Positions 41,708 through 51,522 of a DNA stretch of 64,000 bases are shown here, piece after piece. The stretch comes from Rhodophyticola sp017644125 (GTDB lineage Bacteria > Pseudomonadota > Alphaproteobacteria > Rhodobacterales > Rhodobacteraceae): the NCBI RefSeq assembly GCF_042140125.1, contig NZ_CP159473.1. One strand, given 5' to 3'. The notes beneath the pieces are model-generated. The model saw only the letters and a list, made by a program, of their open reading frames with translations. It had not been told where the DNA came from and did no database searches. The position numbers and the translations under genes were made by a program. The stretch's first letter is position 1, and every line of letters begins with the position of its first letter.

Positions 41708-44700
41708 ATGGGGAGAAGAAACGGGCTGTCGGACCCGTGCCCTCATAAAGTAACGAGTGAACCGAACCTTTCGTGGCGGCTGCGGCACCGGGCTATTCCT
41801 GAGGTGTGCAGCCGGGCCCGCGCGGGGTTTCTGTTGCTTCTGGTTCTGGCCTGTCTGGCGCCCTTTGCCCGGGCGCAGGCGCAAACCCTGGCATGCCCGT
41901 CCACCTCGGCCGGCACGGCGGGGAGCGCGGTTGCGCAGCGCGTCGATCTGGGTGCCGGGGTCTGCGACACCAGCTTTTCCCTCCCTTCCGACGGGATCCT
42001 GATCAGTCTTGAGACCTTCGCCGCCCGCGACGACATCTACCGGATCACCTTGCGGATCAGGCCCGCCGACGTAACCGCCGCCGGCTTCACCTGCGCCGGG
42101 GTCATGCCGGTCCAGATCAGCAGTTCCAGAGGCAGTTTCTATCTTCTGGCCTATGACATGCCCTTGAACGGGGACGCCCATCGCTGCACGGCCCGCTACA
42201 CCCGTGGTACGGTGGAGATCGCGATCCCGGTGGAAAGCCTTGTGGCGGGCGCGGGCCAGAGCAAGAGCGCGACGCTTCAGGCCACGAGTTTCGAGCCCTC
42301 CGCCGGCACGGCCGACACCACAGCCCCCCGGGTTCTCTCGCTCGAACGCCACGATCCGGTCGACGCGCTGGTCTCCTTGGGGCCGCTGACATGGCAGATC
42401 GGCTTTGACGAGGATGTGCGCAACCTGGATGCGGGCGATTTCAGCCTGAGTGGCAGTTCGGCGGGCCTGTCGGTCAGCGCGATTTCTGACCGGATCTACC
42501 GGGTCACCGCCGCGGGCGGCGATCTGGATGCTGTAAATGGCCCGGTTGCACTGCAATTCGTCCCGGCCCAGGATATCGCGGATGTGGCGGGCAATCCGCT
42601 CGCGGACCTCACGCCCACCGGAGCGAACGAACCCGGCTACATGCTCGACACGACCCCGCCCGGCGTCACGATCCTGAGCGACGCGGGCGATGCGAGCGCA
42701 CTTGCCGCCATCCCGCTGGAGATCCGCTTTACCGAGCCGGTCACCGGTTTCGAAGCCGGCGATCTGGTGGTCAGCGGCGGCACGATTGCCAACCTCACCG
42801 GCAGTGCCGACCGTTACGCCGCCAATTTGCTGCCCGCGGGCGACGGGGTGCTGCGCGTGACCCTGCCGACGGGACGCGCGACGGACGCGGCCGGTCTGGG
42901 CAACCTGCCCGCGCCGGAATTCTCGGTGATCTCCGATCGGACGGCCCCGGGCGTCACGCTTGCAAGCCCGGTCAGCGACCCGAGCAATGCGGCACGGATC
43001 CCCGTCACCGTCAGCCTGAGCGAGCCGGGCGTTGCCGAGCTGACCGGTGGCGATATCTCCGTCACCGGCGCAATGCTCGAAGGGTTTCAGGGGGCGGGCA
43101 CAAGTTACGGCTTCGATCTGGTTCCGCTGGCAGATGGCCCGATCCGCGCGGAGATCGCGGCGGGCGCTGTCCGCGATGCGGCGGGAAACGGAAATGCGTC
43201 TGCGGCGGTGCAGATCACCTCGGACCGTCGGGCGCCGCGGCTGGCCTCGATCACCCGGGCCACTCCGGCCGAGGCGCAGACGAATGCGGACCGTCTGACA
43301 TGGCGGGTGGTGTTCGACGAGGATATCGCAAATCTGGATGCGGCGGATTTCGTGGCGGAGGGCACGACTGCCGCGGTTTCGGTCACACCGCTCGATGCGC
43401 GGCGCTATGACATCACCCTGTCGGGCGGGGATCTGGCGACATTGGACGGGCCGGTCAGCCTGCGCCTGTCGGCGGCGAGCGATATCACCGATCTGCCCGG
43501 GACACCGATTGTCGATCTTGCGCCCATCGGGGCGGATGAGGGATATCTCATCGATAATACCGGCCCGGTCCTGACCCTGTCGGGCCTGCCGGGCGAGATA
43601 ACCGATGCCTTCACCGCGACCATAGATTTCGACGAGCCGGTGACAGGTTTCGACATCGGCGATATCACAGCCGTCAACGCGACCCTGTCGGCGTTCAGCG
43701 GTGCCGGCGCGCGCTATGAGTTCCGGGTGACGGCGGGGCCGGGCGGCGACGTGCGCCTCTCCGTGGCTGGGGGCGTCGCCCTGGATGCCGCCGGAAACCC
43801 GAGCGCGGCGCTGAGCGAGGTCAGCCTGCCGGTCGACCGGACCCCTCCAACCGTGACGATCGCCGGCATGCCCGAGTATCTGCGCGGACCGGTGACGCTG
43901 ACCTTCACATTCTCCGAGCCGGTGAGCGGCTTCACGCGGGAGGATATCACCGCATCGCCCGCACTGACGCTGGGCGCGGTCTCGGCCCTGTCGGGCTCGG
44001 TCTATTCCGCGACCGCGACGCCGGTGGGCGCGGGTCTGGTGAGTGTGTCGGTCGACGGGGACGCGGTTCGCGACGGGACTGGCAATGGCAATTTCTCCTC
44101 GGACCCCGCGACCGGGACGATCGACATGACCGCGCCCCGCCTGATATCGGTCGACCGCCTGGGCCCCGCGCTCACCAATGCAGACAGCCTGACATGGTCG
44201 CTGACCTTTTCCGAGGATATCACAGGTGTCGCCGGGGCCGTGATCGGGCTGACCGGGACCACGGCGCTCCGGACGGCGACGCAACGGGTGCAGCCGCAGG
44301 TCTATCACCTGACGTTTTCGGGCGGCGATCTGGCCGATCTGCCGGATGGCACGGTGGCGCTGGATCTGACCGATCTTGGCGCGATCACGGATGGGGCGGG
44401 CAACCCGCTCGACCCGGCGCGGCCATCGGGCAACTATGAGGTCCGGATTGACAACACGGCCCCGTCCCAGATCGAGGCCCGCTATCTCAGCCCCGCAGAG
44501 CCGGTCACGAGCGCGGATGTTCTGACATGGGAGATCGTGTTCGACGAGGATGTCACCGGTCTCGGCGCGGCGGATTTTACCGTGTCGGGTACGACCGCCG
44601 CGATCAGCTCGGTCGATCCGGTGCGCCCCGATCTGGCGCGGGTTCGCGTTTCGGGCGGGGATCTGGCAGGGCTGACGGGCACGGTGACGCTTGGCTTTGC

Positions 44701-47700
44701 CGCCGGGGCAGATATCCGTGACGGGGCCGGCAATGCGATGCCGGTCGGGACCCTGCGCCACCTAGGGGCGGCACCCGGCGGAGCTGCATGGCGGGTGGAC
44801 AACACCGCACCCGTCATCGTCGCCAGTTCGCCGACCACAAGCCCCTTCGCCACCGGGGAGATGCTGGTGCACCTGGCCTTCAGCAAACCTATGGTCTTCG
44901 ATCCGGGCACCACGCCCGCGCTCCAGATCGCAAACGGGTCGCTCCGCGATATCAGCTATCCCGACGTGCAGAGCGCCGTGATCCGGATCGCGCCGGGGGG
45001 GCCGGGGCAGGTGGAGGTGCGCGTCCCTGCGGGGGCCTTCCGCGACGAAATCGGGCTGGGCAATGCCGGACCGGTCAGCCTGTCGCGGCGCTTCGACCCG
45101 GAAACCCCGAGGCTGGCGGGGATCACGCGGGTCTTCCCCACCACCCATCCCAGCAACGCCGACCGGCTGAGCTGGCAGCTTGTCTTCAGCGAGCCGGTCA
45201 GCGGCGTGGATGCGGCCGATTTCGTCCTGTCGGGCAGCACCGCCGGGCTGGCCGTCACGGCGCTGGGAGAGAGCCTCTACCGGATCGAAGCCTCCGGTGG
45301 CGATCTGGCCACGCTGACGGGCCGTGTGACGCTGGATTTCGCCCCCGGGCGCCGCATCGTCGATGCCGCCGGGAACAGCCTTTTGCTGGGTGGGATGGCC
45401 GATCATCTGCCCGCACCCGACAACTGGGCCGACCTGGATCACAGCCCGCCGGTGATCGGCCTCGGCTCCACCACGCCGGAGCCGTTTGCGACCGGGGATC
45501 TGCGCGTCGTGATGCAAAGCGATGAGCCGCTGACGGGGTTCGACGCCTCGGTGCTTGATCTGTCCAACGGGACGGTCACCGGCCAAAGCCGGACCGATGC
45601 ATTGACGCAGGAGATCACGATCACGCCCGCCGCGCCCGGCCCGGTGACGGTGACGCTGCCCGAGGGCGCGTTTCGGGATCAGGCGGGCAATCCGTCGGCG
45701 GCGCGCAGCCTCTCGCGGGTCTATGCGCCCGATCTGAGCGGACCCAGGATCGAGGCCATCGTCCGGCTGACCCCGCCAAGCCTGCCCGGCAATGCCGATC
45801 AACTGCGCTGGCGCGTGACCTTTGACGAGGATGTGACCGGCGTCGATGCGGGCGATCTGAGCTTTCAGGGGGCAACCCCGACGACGGTCGATGTGCTGCG
45901 CGTGTCGGCACGGATCTACGAGGTCGATATCTCCGGCGGCGATATTCCGGATCTGACCGGGGCGGTGACCCTCGGCTTTGCCGCTTCGCGCGATATTGCC
46001 GATCTGGCGGGCAACCCGTTGGGCGAGCTTGCCGTCCGCGGCGCGGATGAACGCGAGATCGTGCTCGACAATACCCGCCCCGGCGTGGAGATCGACAGCA
46101 CCGCGCCCGAGCCCACCAATGCGGCCTCGATCCCGGTTGCGATCCGGTTCGATGAACCGGTTGGCGGGTTCGATATCGGCGATCTTGAGGTGAGCGGCGC
46201 GACCCTGTCCGGGTTTTCCGGCAGCGGTGCGCTTTATGGCGTGACACTTGCACCGACGGGTGACGGTCCGATCCGTCTGGAAATCGGCTCGGGTGCGGCA
46301 CTTGACGCCGCCGGCAACCTCTCTTTCGCCGCAGCCGGGTTTTCACGCCGCTCCGACAGGACCGCGCCGAATGGAACCATCACCGGGCTGCCGCCGACCC
46401 TCACAGGCCCTGCTGTCGTGGACATCGCGTTTTCGGAACCGGTGACGGGTTTAGACGCGGGCGACATCGCCTTGAGCAATGCGCGGCTGTCCGGGTTTGC
46501 GGGCAGCGGTGCCAGCTACAGCGCAACCGTCACACCGGACGCGGACGGCCCGGTTGCGATCGGGCTTCCCGCCGGGGCGGCTGTCGACGGCGCGGGCAAC
46601 GGCTCGCTTGCGTCGGCGGAGATGCGCGCGGTGGCCGATCTCTCCGGGCCCGGCGCGGTTCTGACGGGCCTGCCCGATCTGATCACGGGGCCGGTTACCG
46701 TGCAGATCCGCTTTGACGAGCAGGTGACCGGCTTCGATCTGGCGGGGCTGGCCGTCAGCAATGCCGAACTCAGCGCTCTGGAGGGAGGGGCCTCGTCTTA
46801 TAGCGTGACACTGACGCCGCAGGGGGATGGGCCGGTCAAGCTCCGCGTGCGGGCCGCCGCCGCGGTAGATGCCGCCGGACATGCCAACAGACCCTCCGCC
46901 GATCTCAGCGCCATGGCCGATGTCAGCCGCCCGGTCGTGGTCATAGGCGGTGCGGGGCCCGTGGTGGCAGGGCCCTTCACGGCGACCTTCGGCTTCTCGG
47001 AGCCGGTCAACGGGTTCGAGCCTGCCGATATCGCGGCGACGAATGCGGATATCTCGGATTTTGCCGGTGCCGGAGCCAGCTATACCGTCCGTATCACGCC
47101 CCGGTCGGAAGGGCCGGTGGTGATCGGTCTTGCTGCCGATGCCGCGCTGGATGCGGCCGGGAACGGCACCGATGCGGCAAGTCTGAACACATATGCCGAT
47201 CTGAATGCCCCTGTCGTCACGATTGACGGGCTGCCGGACCCGATCACCGGGGCCGCACGGGCGACCATCCGCTTCAGCGAGCCCGTTTTCGGCTTCACCC
47301 TGGCCGACCTGTCCACCGACAATGCGCAACTGTCGGGCTTTTCCGGCAGCGATGACCGCTACGAGGTGACGGTGACGCCCGACGCGGACGGCCCTGTCCG
47401 GCTTGCCGTGGCGGCCGGTGGGGGGGTGGATCTGGCCGGGCTCGGAAACGGGGCCGTATCGGTCGAGCTGCTGGCCGATCTGACGGCGCCAGGTGTCACG
47501 CTGTCGGGGATACCGGCGGCGCCGGGTACGCCCTATAGTCTGGCGGTGACATTCTCCGAACCGGTCACGGGGCTGACGCTTGGCGATTTTCAGACATCCG
47601 GCGCCGATCTGGCGGGGCTTGCGGGCAGCGGAGCCGCCTATTCCGTGCAGGTCACCGCGCGGATGACAGACCACTCCGTCTTTCTGCCTGCGGGCGCGGC

Positions 47701-48970
47701 GATGGACGCGGCGGGCCATGCCAGCCTTGCGTCCCCGCTCTTTCAGATGCGGCCTGACGGCACCCGGCCCTCCTTGCAGATCACCGGGCTGCCCGATCCG
47801 CTGCGCCGCGGGCAGCCGGTGCCTCTGATCTTCACCTTTTCGGAAGAGGTCTACGGCTTCGAGCCCGCCGATATCGTGCTGGACCACGCGGTTGCCAGCC
47901 AGTTTTCCGGCGGCCCGAGGGTCTTCAGTGTGACGATCACGCCGGACGGGCAGGGGGCAGTGACGCTCTCGGTGGCGGATGGCGCGGCCCGGGACGGCTC
48001 GGGCGAGCCCTCCATGCCCATGGCCCTGAGCGTGGAGGTGGTGGAGGGGCCGGACCCGCGCGAGGATATCGCGGCGTTTCTGGCCGCAAGATCGCGCGAC
48101 CTGATCGCCAATCAACCGGGGCTGACCGGCTTTCTCACCGGGCGGGAGGGCGGGCGCATGGCCGCGTCGGTCACCCGGGGGCACGCCGATTTCGCGCTTC
48201 GGACCGCAGGGCGCGGGCCGGTCTGGATGTCGCTTCAAGGCGCGCGCAGCGAAGACGATGCCGGGCGGGGAACCACCTATGCGCTGGCGGTGTTCGGCAG
48301 CCATTGGGATCTGGGTGAGACGGCCATTCTGGGCGCGATGCTGCAATTCGATCAGGCCGAAATGACCACTGCTGGCGGGATGAGCCTTTCCGGGACGGGC
48401 TGGTTGATCGGCCCGTATTTCGCCGCGCAGGTCCGCAGCCAGCCGCTTTATGTGGAAGGTCGCCTGCTTTACGGACGGACGCGGAACGAGATCCGCCCTG
48501 CGGGCGGGGGGGCCGACCGGTTCGACGGCGAACGCTGGCTGGCCATGCTGGGCATCACGGGCGCCTATCACGGGGCGCGCGTGAGCACCCTGCCCAGTCT
48601 CACCTTCAGCCATGTCCGCGACACGCAGGAGACCTACCGGGACGGCTTCGGCGCGCGCATCCCCCTGCAGGAGGTGCGGTTGAGCGAACTGGCGCTCGGC
48701 GTGGATTTCGAAATGCCGGTGGCGTGGGATGCGGGTGATCTGACGATCAACTGGGGTATGTCCGGGATCTGGTCCCGAGCGGAGGGGCAGGGCGCGGCGC
48801 GGGCGTTCGTGCGGGAGGGGGAAACGGCGCGGGGCAGGATCGATCTGGGCTATGCGTTCGACAACGGGCACGGGCTGACCTCTCGGGCGCGTGCCTATCT
48901 CGACGGCATCGGCAGCGCGGATGGCCGTCTCAGCATCGGGATCGAGGCGCGGTTCGAACTTGAGTTCTGA
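41708..48970 (+). CDS. Giant Ig-like-repeat autotransporter adhesin
   Basis: The protein is about 2,420 residues. A long N-terminal signal region (hydrophobic LLLLVLACLAPFA near residue 45) precedes a Cys-containing leader domain (about 60-200). Then come 19 Ig-like repeats: 13 short ones of about 95 residues with FSEPVTGF..GDI and a DAAGNGN end, and six longer ones of about 110-115 residues with LTW..FDEDV..LDAADF and GDLATLDG. The C-terminal 280 residues form an autotransporter beta-barrel (WMSLQGARSEDDA ... ending in ELEF, a C-terminal Phe). It should be surface-displayed or released and act in adhesion or biofilm. ATG 41708 is chosen; TTG 41684 and GTG 41804 are alternatives. Confidence 0.85.
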   Translation: MGRRNGLSDPCPHKVTSEPNLSWRLRHRAIPEVCSRARAGFLLLLVLACLAPFARAQAQTLACPSTSAGTAGSAVAQRVDLGAGVCDTSFSLPSDGILISLETFAARDDIYRITLRIRPADVTAAGFTCAGVMPVQISSSRGSFYLLAYDMPLNGDAHRCTARYTRGTVEIAIPVESLVAGAGQSKSATLQATSFEPSAGTADTTAPRVLSLERHDPVDALVSLGPLTWQIGFDEDVRNLDAGDFSLSGSSAGLSVSAISDRIYRVTAAGGDLDAVNGPVALQFVPAQDIADVAGNPLADLTPTGANEPGYMLDTTPPGVTILSDAGDASALAAIPLEIRFTEPVTGFEAGDLVVSGGTIANLTGSADRYAANLLPAGDGVLRVTLPTGRATDAAGLGNLPAPEFSVISDRTAPGVTLASPVSDPSNAARIPVTVSLSEPGVAELTGGDISVTGAMLEGFQGAGTSYGFDLVPLADGPIRAEIAAGAVRDAAGNGNASAAVQITSDRRAPRLASITRATPAEAQTNADRLTWRVVFDEDIANLDAADFVAEGTTAAVSVTPLDARRYDITLSGGDLATLDGPVSLRLSAASDITDLPGTPIVDLAPIGADEGYLIDNTGPVLTLSGLPGEITDAFTATIDFDEPVTGFDIGDITAVNATLSAFSGAGARYEFRVTAGPGGDVRLSVAGGVALDAAGNPSAALSEVSLPVDRTPPTVTIAGMPEYLRGPVTLTFTFSEPVSGFTREDITASPALTLGAVSALSGSVYSATATPVGAGLVSVSVDGDAVRDGTGNGNFSSDPATGTIDMTAPRLISVDRLGPALTNADSLTWSLTFSEDITGVAGAVIGLTGTTALRTATQRVQPQVYHLTFSGGDLADLPDGTVALDLTDLGAITDGAGNPLDPARPSGNYEVRIDNTAPSQIEARYLSPAEPVTSADVLTWEIVFDEDVTGLGAADFTVSGTTAAISSVDPVRPDLARVRVSGGDLAGLTGTVTLGFAAGADIRDGAGNAMPVGTLRHLGAAPGGAAWRVDNTAPVIVASSPTTSPFATGEMLVHLAFSKPMVFDPGTTPALQIANGSLRDISYPDVQSAVIRIAPGGPGQVEVRVPAGAFRDEIGLGNAGPVSLSRRFDPETPRLAGITRVFPTTHPSNADRLSWQLVFSEPVSGVDAADFVLSGSTAGLAVTALGESLYRIEASGGDLATLTGRVTLDFAPGRRIVDAAGNSLLLGGMADHLPAPDNWADLDHSPPVIGLGSTTPEPFATGDLRVVMQSDEPLTGFDASVLDLSNGTVTGQSRTDALTQEITITPAAPGPVTVTLPEGAFRDQAGNPSAARSLSRVYAPDLSGPRIEAIVRLTPPSLPGNADQLRWRVTFDEDVTGVDAGDLSFQGATPTTVDVLRVSARIYEVDISGGDIPDLTGAVTLGFAASRDIADLAGNPLGELAVRGADEREIVLDNTRPGVEIDSTAPEPTNAASIPVAIRFDEPVGGFDIGDLEVSGATLSGFSGSGALYGVTLAPTGDGPIRLEIGSGAALDAAGNLSFAAAGFSRRSDRTAPNGTITGLPPTLTGPAVVDIAFSEPVTGLDAGDIALSNARLSGFAGSGASYSATVTPDADGPVAIGLPAGAAVDGAGNGSLASAEMRAVADLSGPGAVLTGLPDLITGPVTVQIRFDEQVTGFDLAGLAVSNAELSALEGGASSYSVTLTPQGDGPVKLRVRAAAAVDAAGHANRPSADLSAMADVSRPVVVIGGAGPVVAGPFTATFGFSEPVNGFEPADIAATNADISDFAGAGASYTVRITPRSEGPVVIGLAADAALDAAGNGTDAASLNTYADLNAPVVTIDGLPDPITGAARATIRFSEPVFGFTLADLSTDNAQLSGFSGSDDRYEVTVTPDADGPVRLAVAAGGGVDLAGLGNGAVSVELLADLTAPGVTLSGIPAAPGTPYSLAVTFSEPVTGLTLGDFQTSGADLAGLAGSGAAYSVQVTARMTDHSVFLPAGAAMDAAGHASLASPLFQMRPDGTRPSLQITGLPDPLRRGQPVPLIFTFSEEVYGFEPADIVLDHAVASQFSGGPRVFSVTITPDGQGAVTLSVADGAARDGSGEPSMPMALSVEVVEGPDPREDIAAFLAARSRDLIANQPGLTGFLTGREGGRMAASVTRGHADFALRTAGRGPVWMSLQGARSEDDAGRGTTYALAVFGSHWDLGETAILGAMLQFDQAEMTTAGGMSLSGTGWLIGPYFAAQVRSQPLYVEGRLLYGRTRNEIRPAGGGADRFDGERWLAMLGITGAYHGARVSTLPSLTFSHVRDTQETYRDGFGARIPLQEVRLSELALGVDFEMPVAWDAGDLTINWGMSGIWSRAEGQGAARAFVREGETARGRIDLGYAFDNGHGLTSRARAYLDGIGSADGRLSIGIEARFELEF

Positions 48971-49002
48971 CGTTGGATGGCGCGGGAGTTTTCGCCCGTG
49001 CC

Positions 49003-49054
49003 GAAGACGGCGGCAGGATTTCGCCGGTCATATGTGCAAATTTTCGCCGTCTTC
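49003..49054. repeat. 10-bp inverted repeat between the autotransporter and the MarR gene
   Basis: GAAGACGGCG at 49003-49012 is the exact reverse complement of CGCCGTCTTC at 49045-49054. The loop is 32 bases. It may be a terminator stem of the autotransporter transcript or a binding site of the regulator downstream. No T-tract follows directly; a T7 run occurs at about 49088-49094. Confidence 0.4.
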
Positions 49055-49133
49055 TACAAATCTGCCCGGCTCTTAACCCATTGTTGGTTTTTTTCCCGCA
49101 AGTCTGGGTCCGAGCAGATATGCGGAGTTACAA

Positions 49134-49631
49134 ATGAGTATGCACGCCCCCCTTGCGGAGACGACCCACCATGGCTTCATCGCCGGGTATCTGGAATTGT
49201 TGTCTTTGGTGGAGCGGCTGCATCGTCTGCTGCTTGACGTGATCAAGGACGAGTTCGAGCGTTTGGGCCTTCTGGACATCAACGCCGTGCAGGCGCTCCT
49301 GCTGTTCAATATCGGCGATAACGAGGTCACCGCGGGGGAGTTGAAGACCCGCGGCTATTACCAGGGCTCCAATGTCTCTTACAACCTCAAGAAACTGGTC
49401 GAGATGGGGTATATGCACCATCAGCGTTGCGAGATCGACCGCCGTTCGGTCCGCGTTCGGCTGACCGAGAAGGGCCGCCATGTGCGCGATGTCGTGGCCG
49501 ACCTGTTCTCCCGCCATGCCGACGGGTTGCAGGCCCATGGCGTTCTCGGCCCCGATGGCATCGACCAGATCAACCACTCGCTGAAACGGGTGGAGCGGTA
49601 TTGGGCCGATCAGATCCGCTACATCTACTGA
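49134..49631 (+). CDS. LdtR-like MarR family regulator
   Basis: The 165-residue protein has the winged-helix core LGLLDINAVQALLLFNIGDNEVTAGELKTRGYYQGSNV... and a LKKLVEMGYMHHQRCEIDRRSVRVRLTEKG wing, closely matching alphaproteobacterial MarR regulators of the LdtR type, which control an L,D-transpeptidase and cell-envelope stress genes. The start ATG 49134 lies in TACAAATGAGT after a GCGGAG. No ldt gene is adjacent, so the targets are elsewhere. The inverted repeat upstream may be its own operator. Confidence 0.7.
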   Translation: MSMHAPLAETTHHGFIAGYLELLSLVERLHRLLLDVIKDEFERLGLLDINAVQALLLFNIGDNEVTAGELKTRGYYQGSNVSYNLKKLVEMGYMHHQRCEIDRRSVRVRLTEKGRHVRDVVADLFSRHADGLQAHGVLGPDGIDQINHSLKRVERYWADQIRYIY

Positions 49632-49989
49632 CGGGCCGCCATCCAGCTTCCGGAGCGATCACCCCTTGCGGTCACGCGACCGTGCGCATGGGGTCGGCAT
49701 TTGCCTCTTCGCAAGCGGAGGGCACTGAGATCTTTGCCGAAGCGTGAGCGAAGGCCCTTCCTTCGTGGCCGCAGGACCCTTGTCTCCTGACGTTTCGAAG
49801 TCACGCCCGCGGTCTGCCGGTTGCATCAGATACAAGCCCGGCGCGCGCAGATCGGGGCGGCGCAGGTGGGCTGGAAGGTGTACCGTGCTGCCCGGACATG
49901 ATGGTGCCAGCAGAGCGCATGTCTCGATGCCGTGGAGGCGGCTGTCTGGGGCGTTTGATGCGTGGGATGGTCAGCCGGCCAGGCGTTTT
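49632..49989. other. 358-bp gap with no supported gene
   Basis: Between the MarR gene and ccmG lies a gap in which I find no ORF with recognisable features, no T-tract terminator and no tRNA. A weak hairpin (TGCCTC/GAGGGCA near 49700-49722) is the only structure noted. The plus-strand open frame across this gap continues as the antisense of ccmG and is not considered real. Confidence 0.5.
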
Positions 49990-50586
49990 CTACCCGCCCG
50001 GCGCGCCGGAGTCCGGGATCGGGATCAACTCATAGCCCGCAGCGGCAAGCGCGGGGATGATCTGGCTGTCCAACGCGCGCCGGGTGACGGGGCCACGGAA
50101 GTGATGCACCACCACGCCGTCATTGTTGATGAAAAACGTCTCGGGCATCGCGATCACGCCCCAGTCCCGGCCATTGCGCGCGGCGTCGTCCCGCCCGATC
50201 CGGTCGTAAGGGTTGCCCAGTTCATCAAGAAAGCTCAGCGCCTGATCGACCCGGTCGCGGTAATTCACGCCGAACAGCGGGTTTCCGGCCTCCGCCAGAT
50301 CGGTCAGGGTGGGGTGTTCGGCCCGGCAGGGGGGGCACCAGCTGGCCCAGAAATTCAGGATGACGAGGCCATTGCCCTGCAAATCGGTCCGCGTCAGAAG
50401 CGGCGTGTCGGCCAGTTGCTCAAGCGCCAGATCGGGGGCCGTGCGCCCCTCCTGCGTGGAGGGGAGGGACGTACTGTCCACGCCTTGCTGCAGGTTGTCG
50501 CGATTGGTCATCAGCTGCGCGCCCGCAATCGCGAAAAACCCCAGCGTCACGAGCACCGGGAGCACCATCAGCCAATTGAGCTTCAT
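49990..50586 (-). CDS. ccmG: Thiol:disulfide interchange protein CcmG (DsbE)
   Basis: The 198-residue protein has an N-terminal membrane anchor (about 6-23) and a periplasmic thioredoxin fold with WASWCPPC (Cys 84 and 87), followed by GVNYRD and the cis-Pro block AMPETFFIN. It reduces apocytochrome c CXXCH thiols during cytochrome c maturation. The start overlaps the ccmD stop as ATGA, and it is the last gene of the ccm run in transcription order. Confidence 0.92.
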   Translation of the reverse strand: MKLNWLMVLPVLVTLGFFAIAGAQLMTNRDNLQQGVDSTSLPSTQEGRTAPDLALEQLADTPLLTRTDLQGNGLVILNFWASWCPPCRAEHPTLTDLAEAGNPLFGVNYRDRVDQALSFLDELGNPYDRIGRDDAARNGRDWGVIAMPETFFINNDGVVVHHFRGPVTRRALDSQIIPALAAAGYELIPIPDSGAPGG

Positions 50587-50738
50587 GACGACTTCTCGCG
50601 CCGCTGTTCGACCGACATCAGCCGTCGCTGAACCCGCCGGGCTTTCCAGACCGACATGACAACCACGGCAATCAGAAGCGCCAGAGATCCGGCATAGGCC
50701 ATCAGCACTTCGGTGGCATATTGTCCCAGATCCGGCAT
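50583..50738 (-). CDS. ccmD: Haem exporter protein CcmD
   Basis: The minus strand from ATG 50738 encodes 51 residues: PDLGQYATEVLMAYAGS, a membrane helix and an Arg-rich C-terminal tail (KARRVQRRLMSVEQRREK). This is the typical CcmD form and position between ccmC and ccmG, where it helps to release holo-CcmE. The start overlaps the ccmC stop (TGATG), and the stop overlaps the ccmG start (ATGA). Confidence 0.85.
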   Translation of the reverse strand: MPDLGQYATEVLMAYAGSLALLIAVVVMSVWKARRVQRRLMSVEQRREKSS

Positions 50739-51466
50739 CAGGCCATCCTTTCCTGCGCGATCAACGCCTTCAGGCGCCGCACGCGTATCTCTGTCTGCGT
50801 CCGGTAGAGGACAAGCGCCACAAACAGCAACACGAAGCCCGCGATGCAGACCAGAAGCGGATACCAGAACACATCGGAGATGTTCTGCTCCGCGTCCAGC
50901 GACAGGGTCGCCCCCTGATGCAGGCCCTGGTTCCAGAACACCAGTGCATAGCGCGAGATGATCGCGAAGACGGAGCCGACGAGACACAGCACCGAGGTGA
51001 GATCGGCCGCGGAATCCGGGTTCTCGATCGCCTCCCACAGCGCCATGTAGCCCAGATAGAACAGAAACAGGATCAGAAACGAGGTCAGCCGCGGATCCCA
51101 TTCCCACCACGTGCCCCACATGGGCTGGCCCCAGACCGCGCCTGTGAACAGCGCGATGAGGGTGAAGACCATGCCCACCGGTGCGGCCGCCTTGGCCGCC
51201 AGCGCGCTGACATGGTGCCGCCGGATCACCCAGATCAGCGAGGTGACCAGCATCATCAGCCATGCGTTGATCGCCATCAGCGCGGCGGGAACGTGAAGAT
51301 AGATGATCTTGACGGTCGAGCCTTGGCGGAAATCGTCAGGTGTGAAGAAGAAGCCCCAGATCAGCCCGGTGATCAGGCAGAGCGCGGCAAGCGTCGTGAC
51401 CCATGGCAGCAGCATGGCCGAGGTGGCCATGAATTTGCGCGGATTTGCGTATTCCCAGAATGACAT
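50738..51466 (-). CDS. ccmC: Haem exporter/lyase protein CcmC
   Basis: CcmC (242 residues) has six membrane helices and the haem-handling motif WGTWWEWDPRLT near residue 120. It transfers haem to the chaperone CcmE in the periplasm. Conserved periplasmic His are visible in IIYLHVPAA and GLHQGAT. The frame opens at 51502, but relatives begin with the MSFWEYANP residue, ATG 51466. Confidence 0.92.
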   Translation of the reverse strand: MSFWEYANPRKFMATSAMLLPWVTTLAALCLITGLIWGFFFTPDDFRQGSTVKIIYLHVPAALMAINAWLMMLVTSLIWVIRRHHVSALAAKAAAPVGMVFTLIALFTGAVWGQPMWGTWWEWDPRLTSFLILFLFYLGYMALWEAIENPDSAADLTSVLCLVGSVFAIISRYALVFWNQGLHQGATLSLDAEQNISDVFWYPLLVCIAGFVLLFVALVLYRTQTEIRVRRLKALIAQERMA

Positions 51467-51522
51467 GACCGCGAACTTAGGCGGGGCCGCGCGCGCCCAC
51501 AATACGTCAAGCGGGCGCAGGT

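Noticed and set aside
42300..48000. The internal repeats as a CRISPR array or a DNA repeat element
   Set aside because: The repeats are protein-level Ig-like domains of 95-115 residues within one continuous frame, not short DNA repeats with spacers.
41645..48871. Long minus-strand open frames (1,038 and 806 codons) under the autotransporter gene
   Set aside because: Antisense shadows of the repeated gene: Arg/Gly/His-rich sequence without domains.
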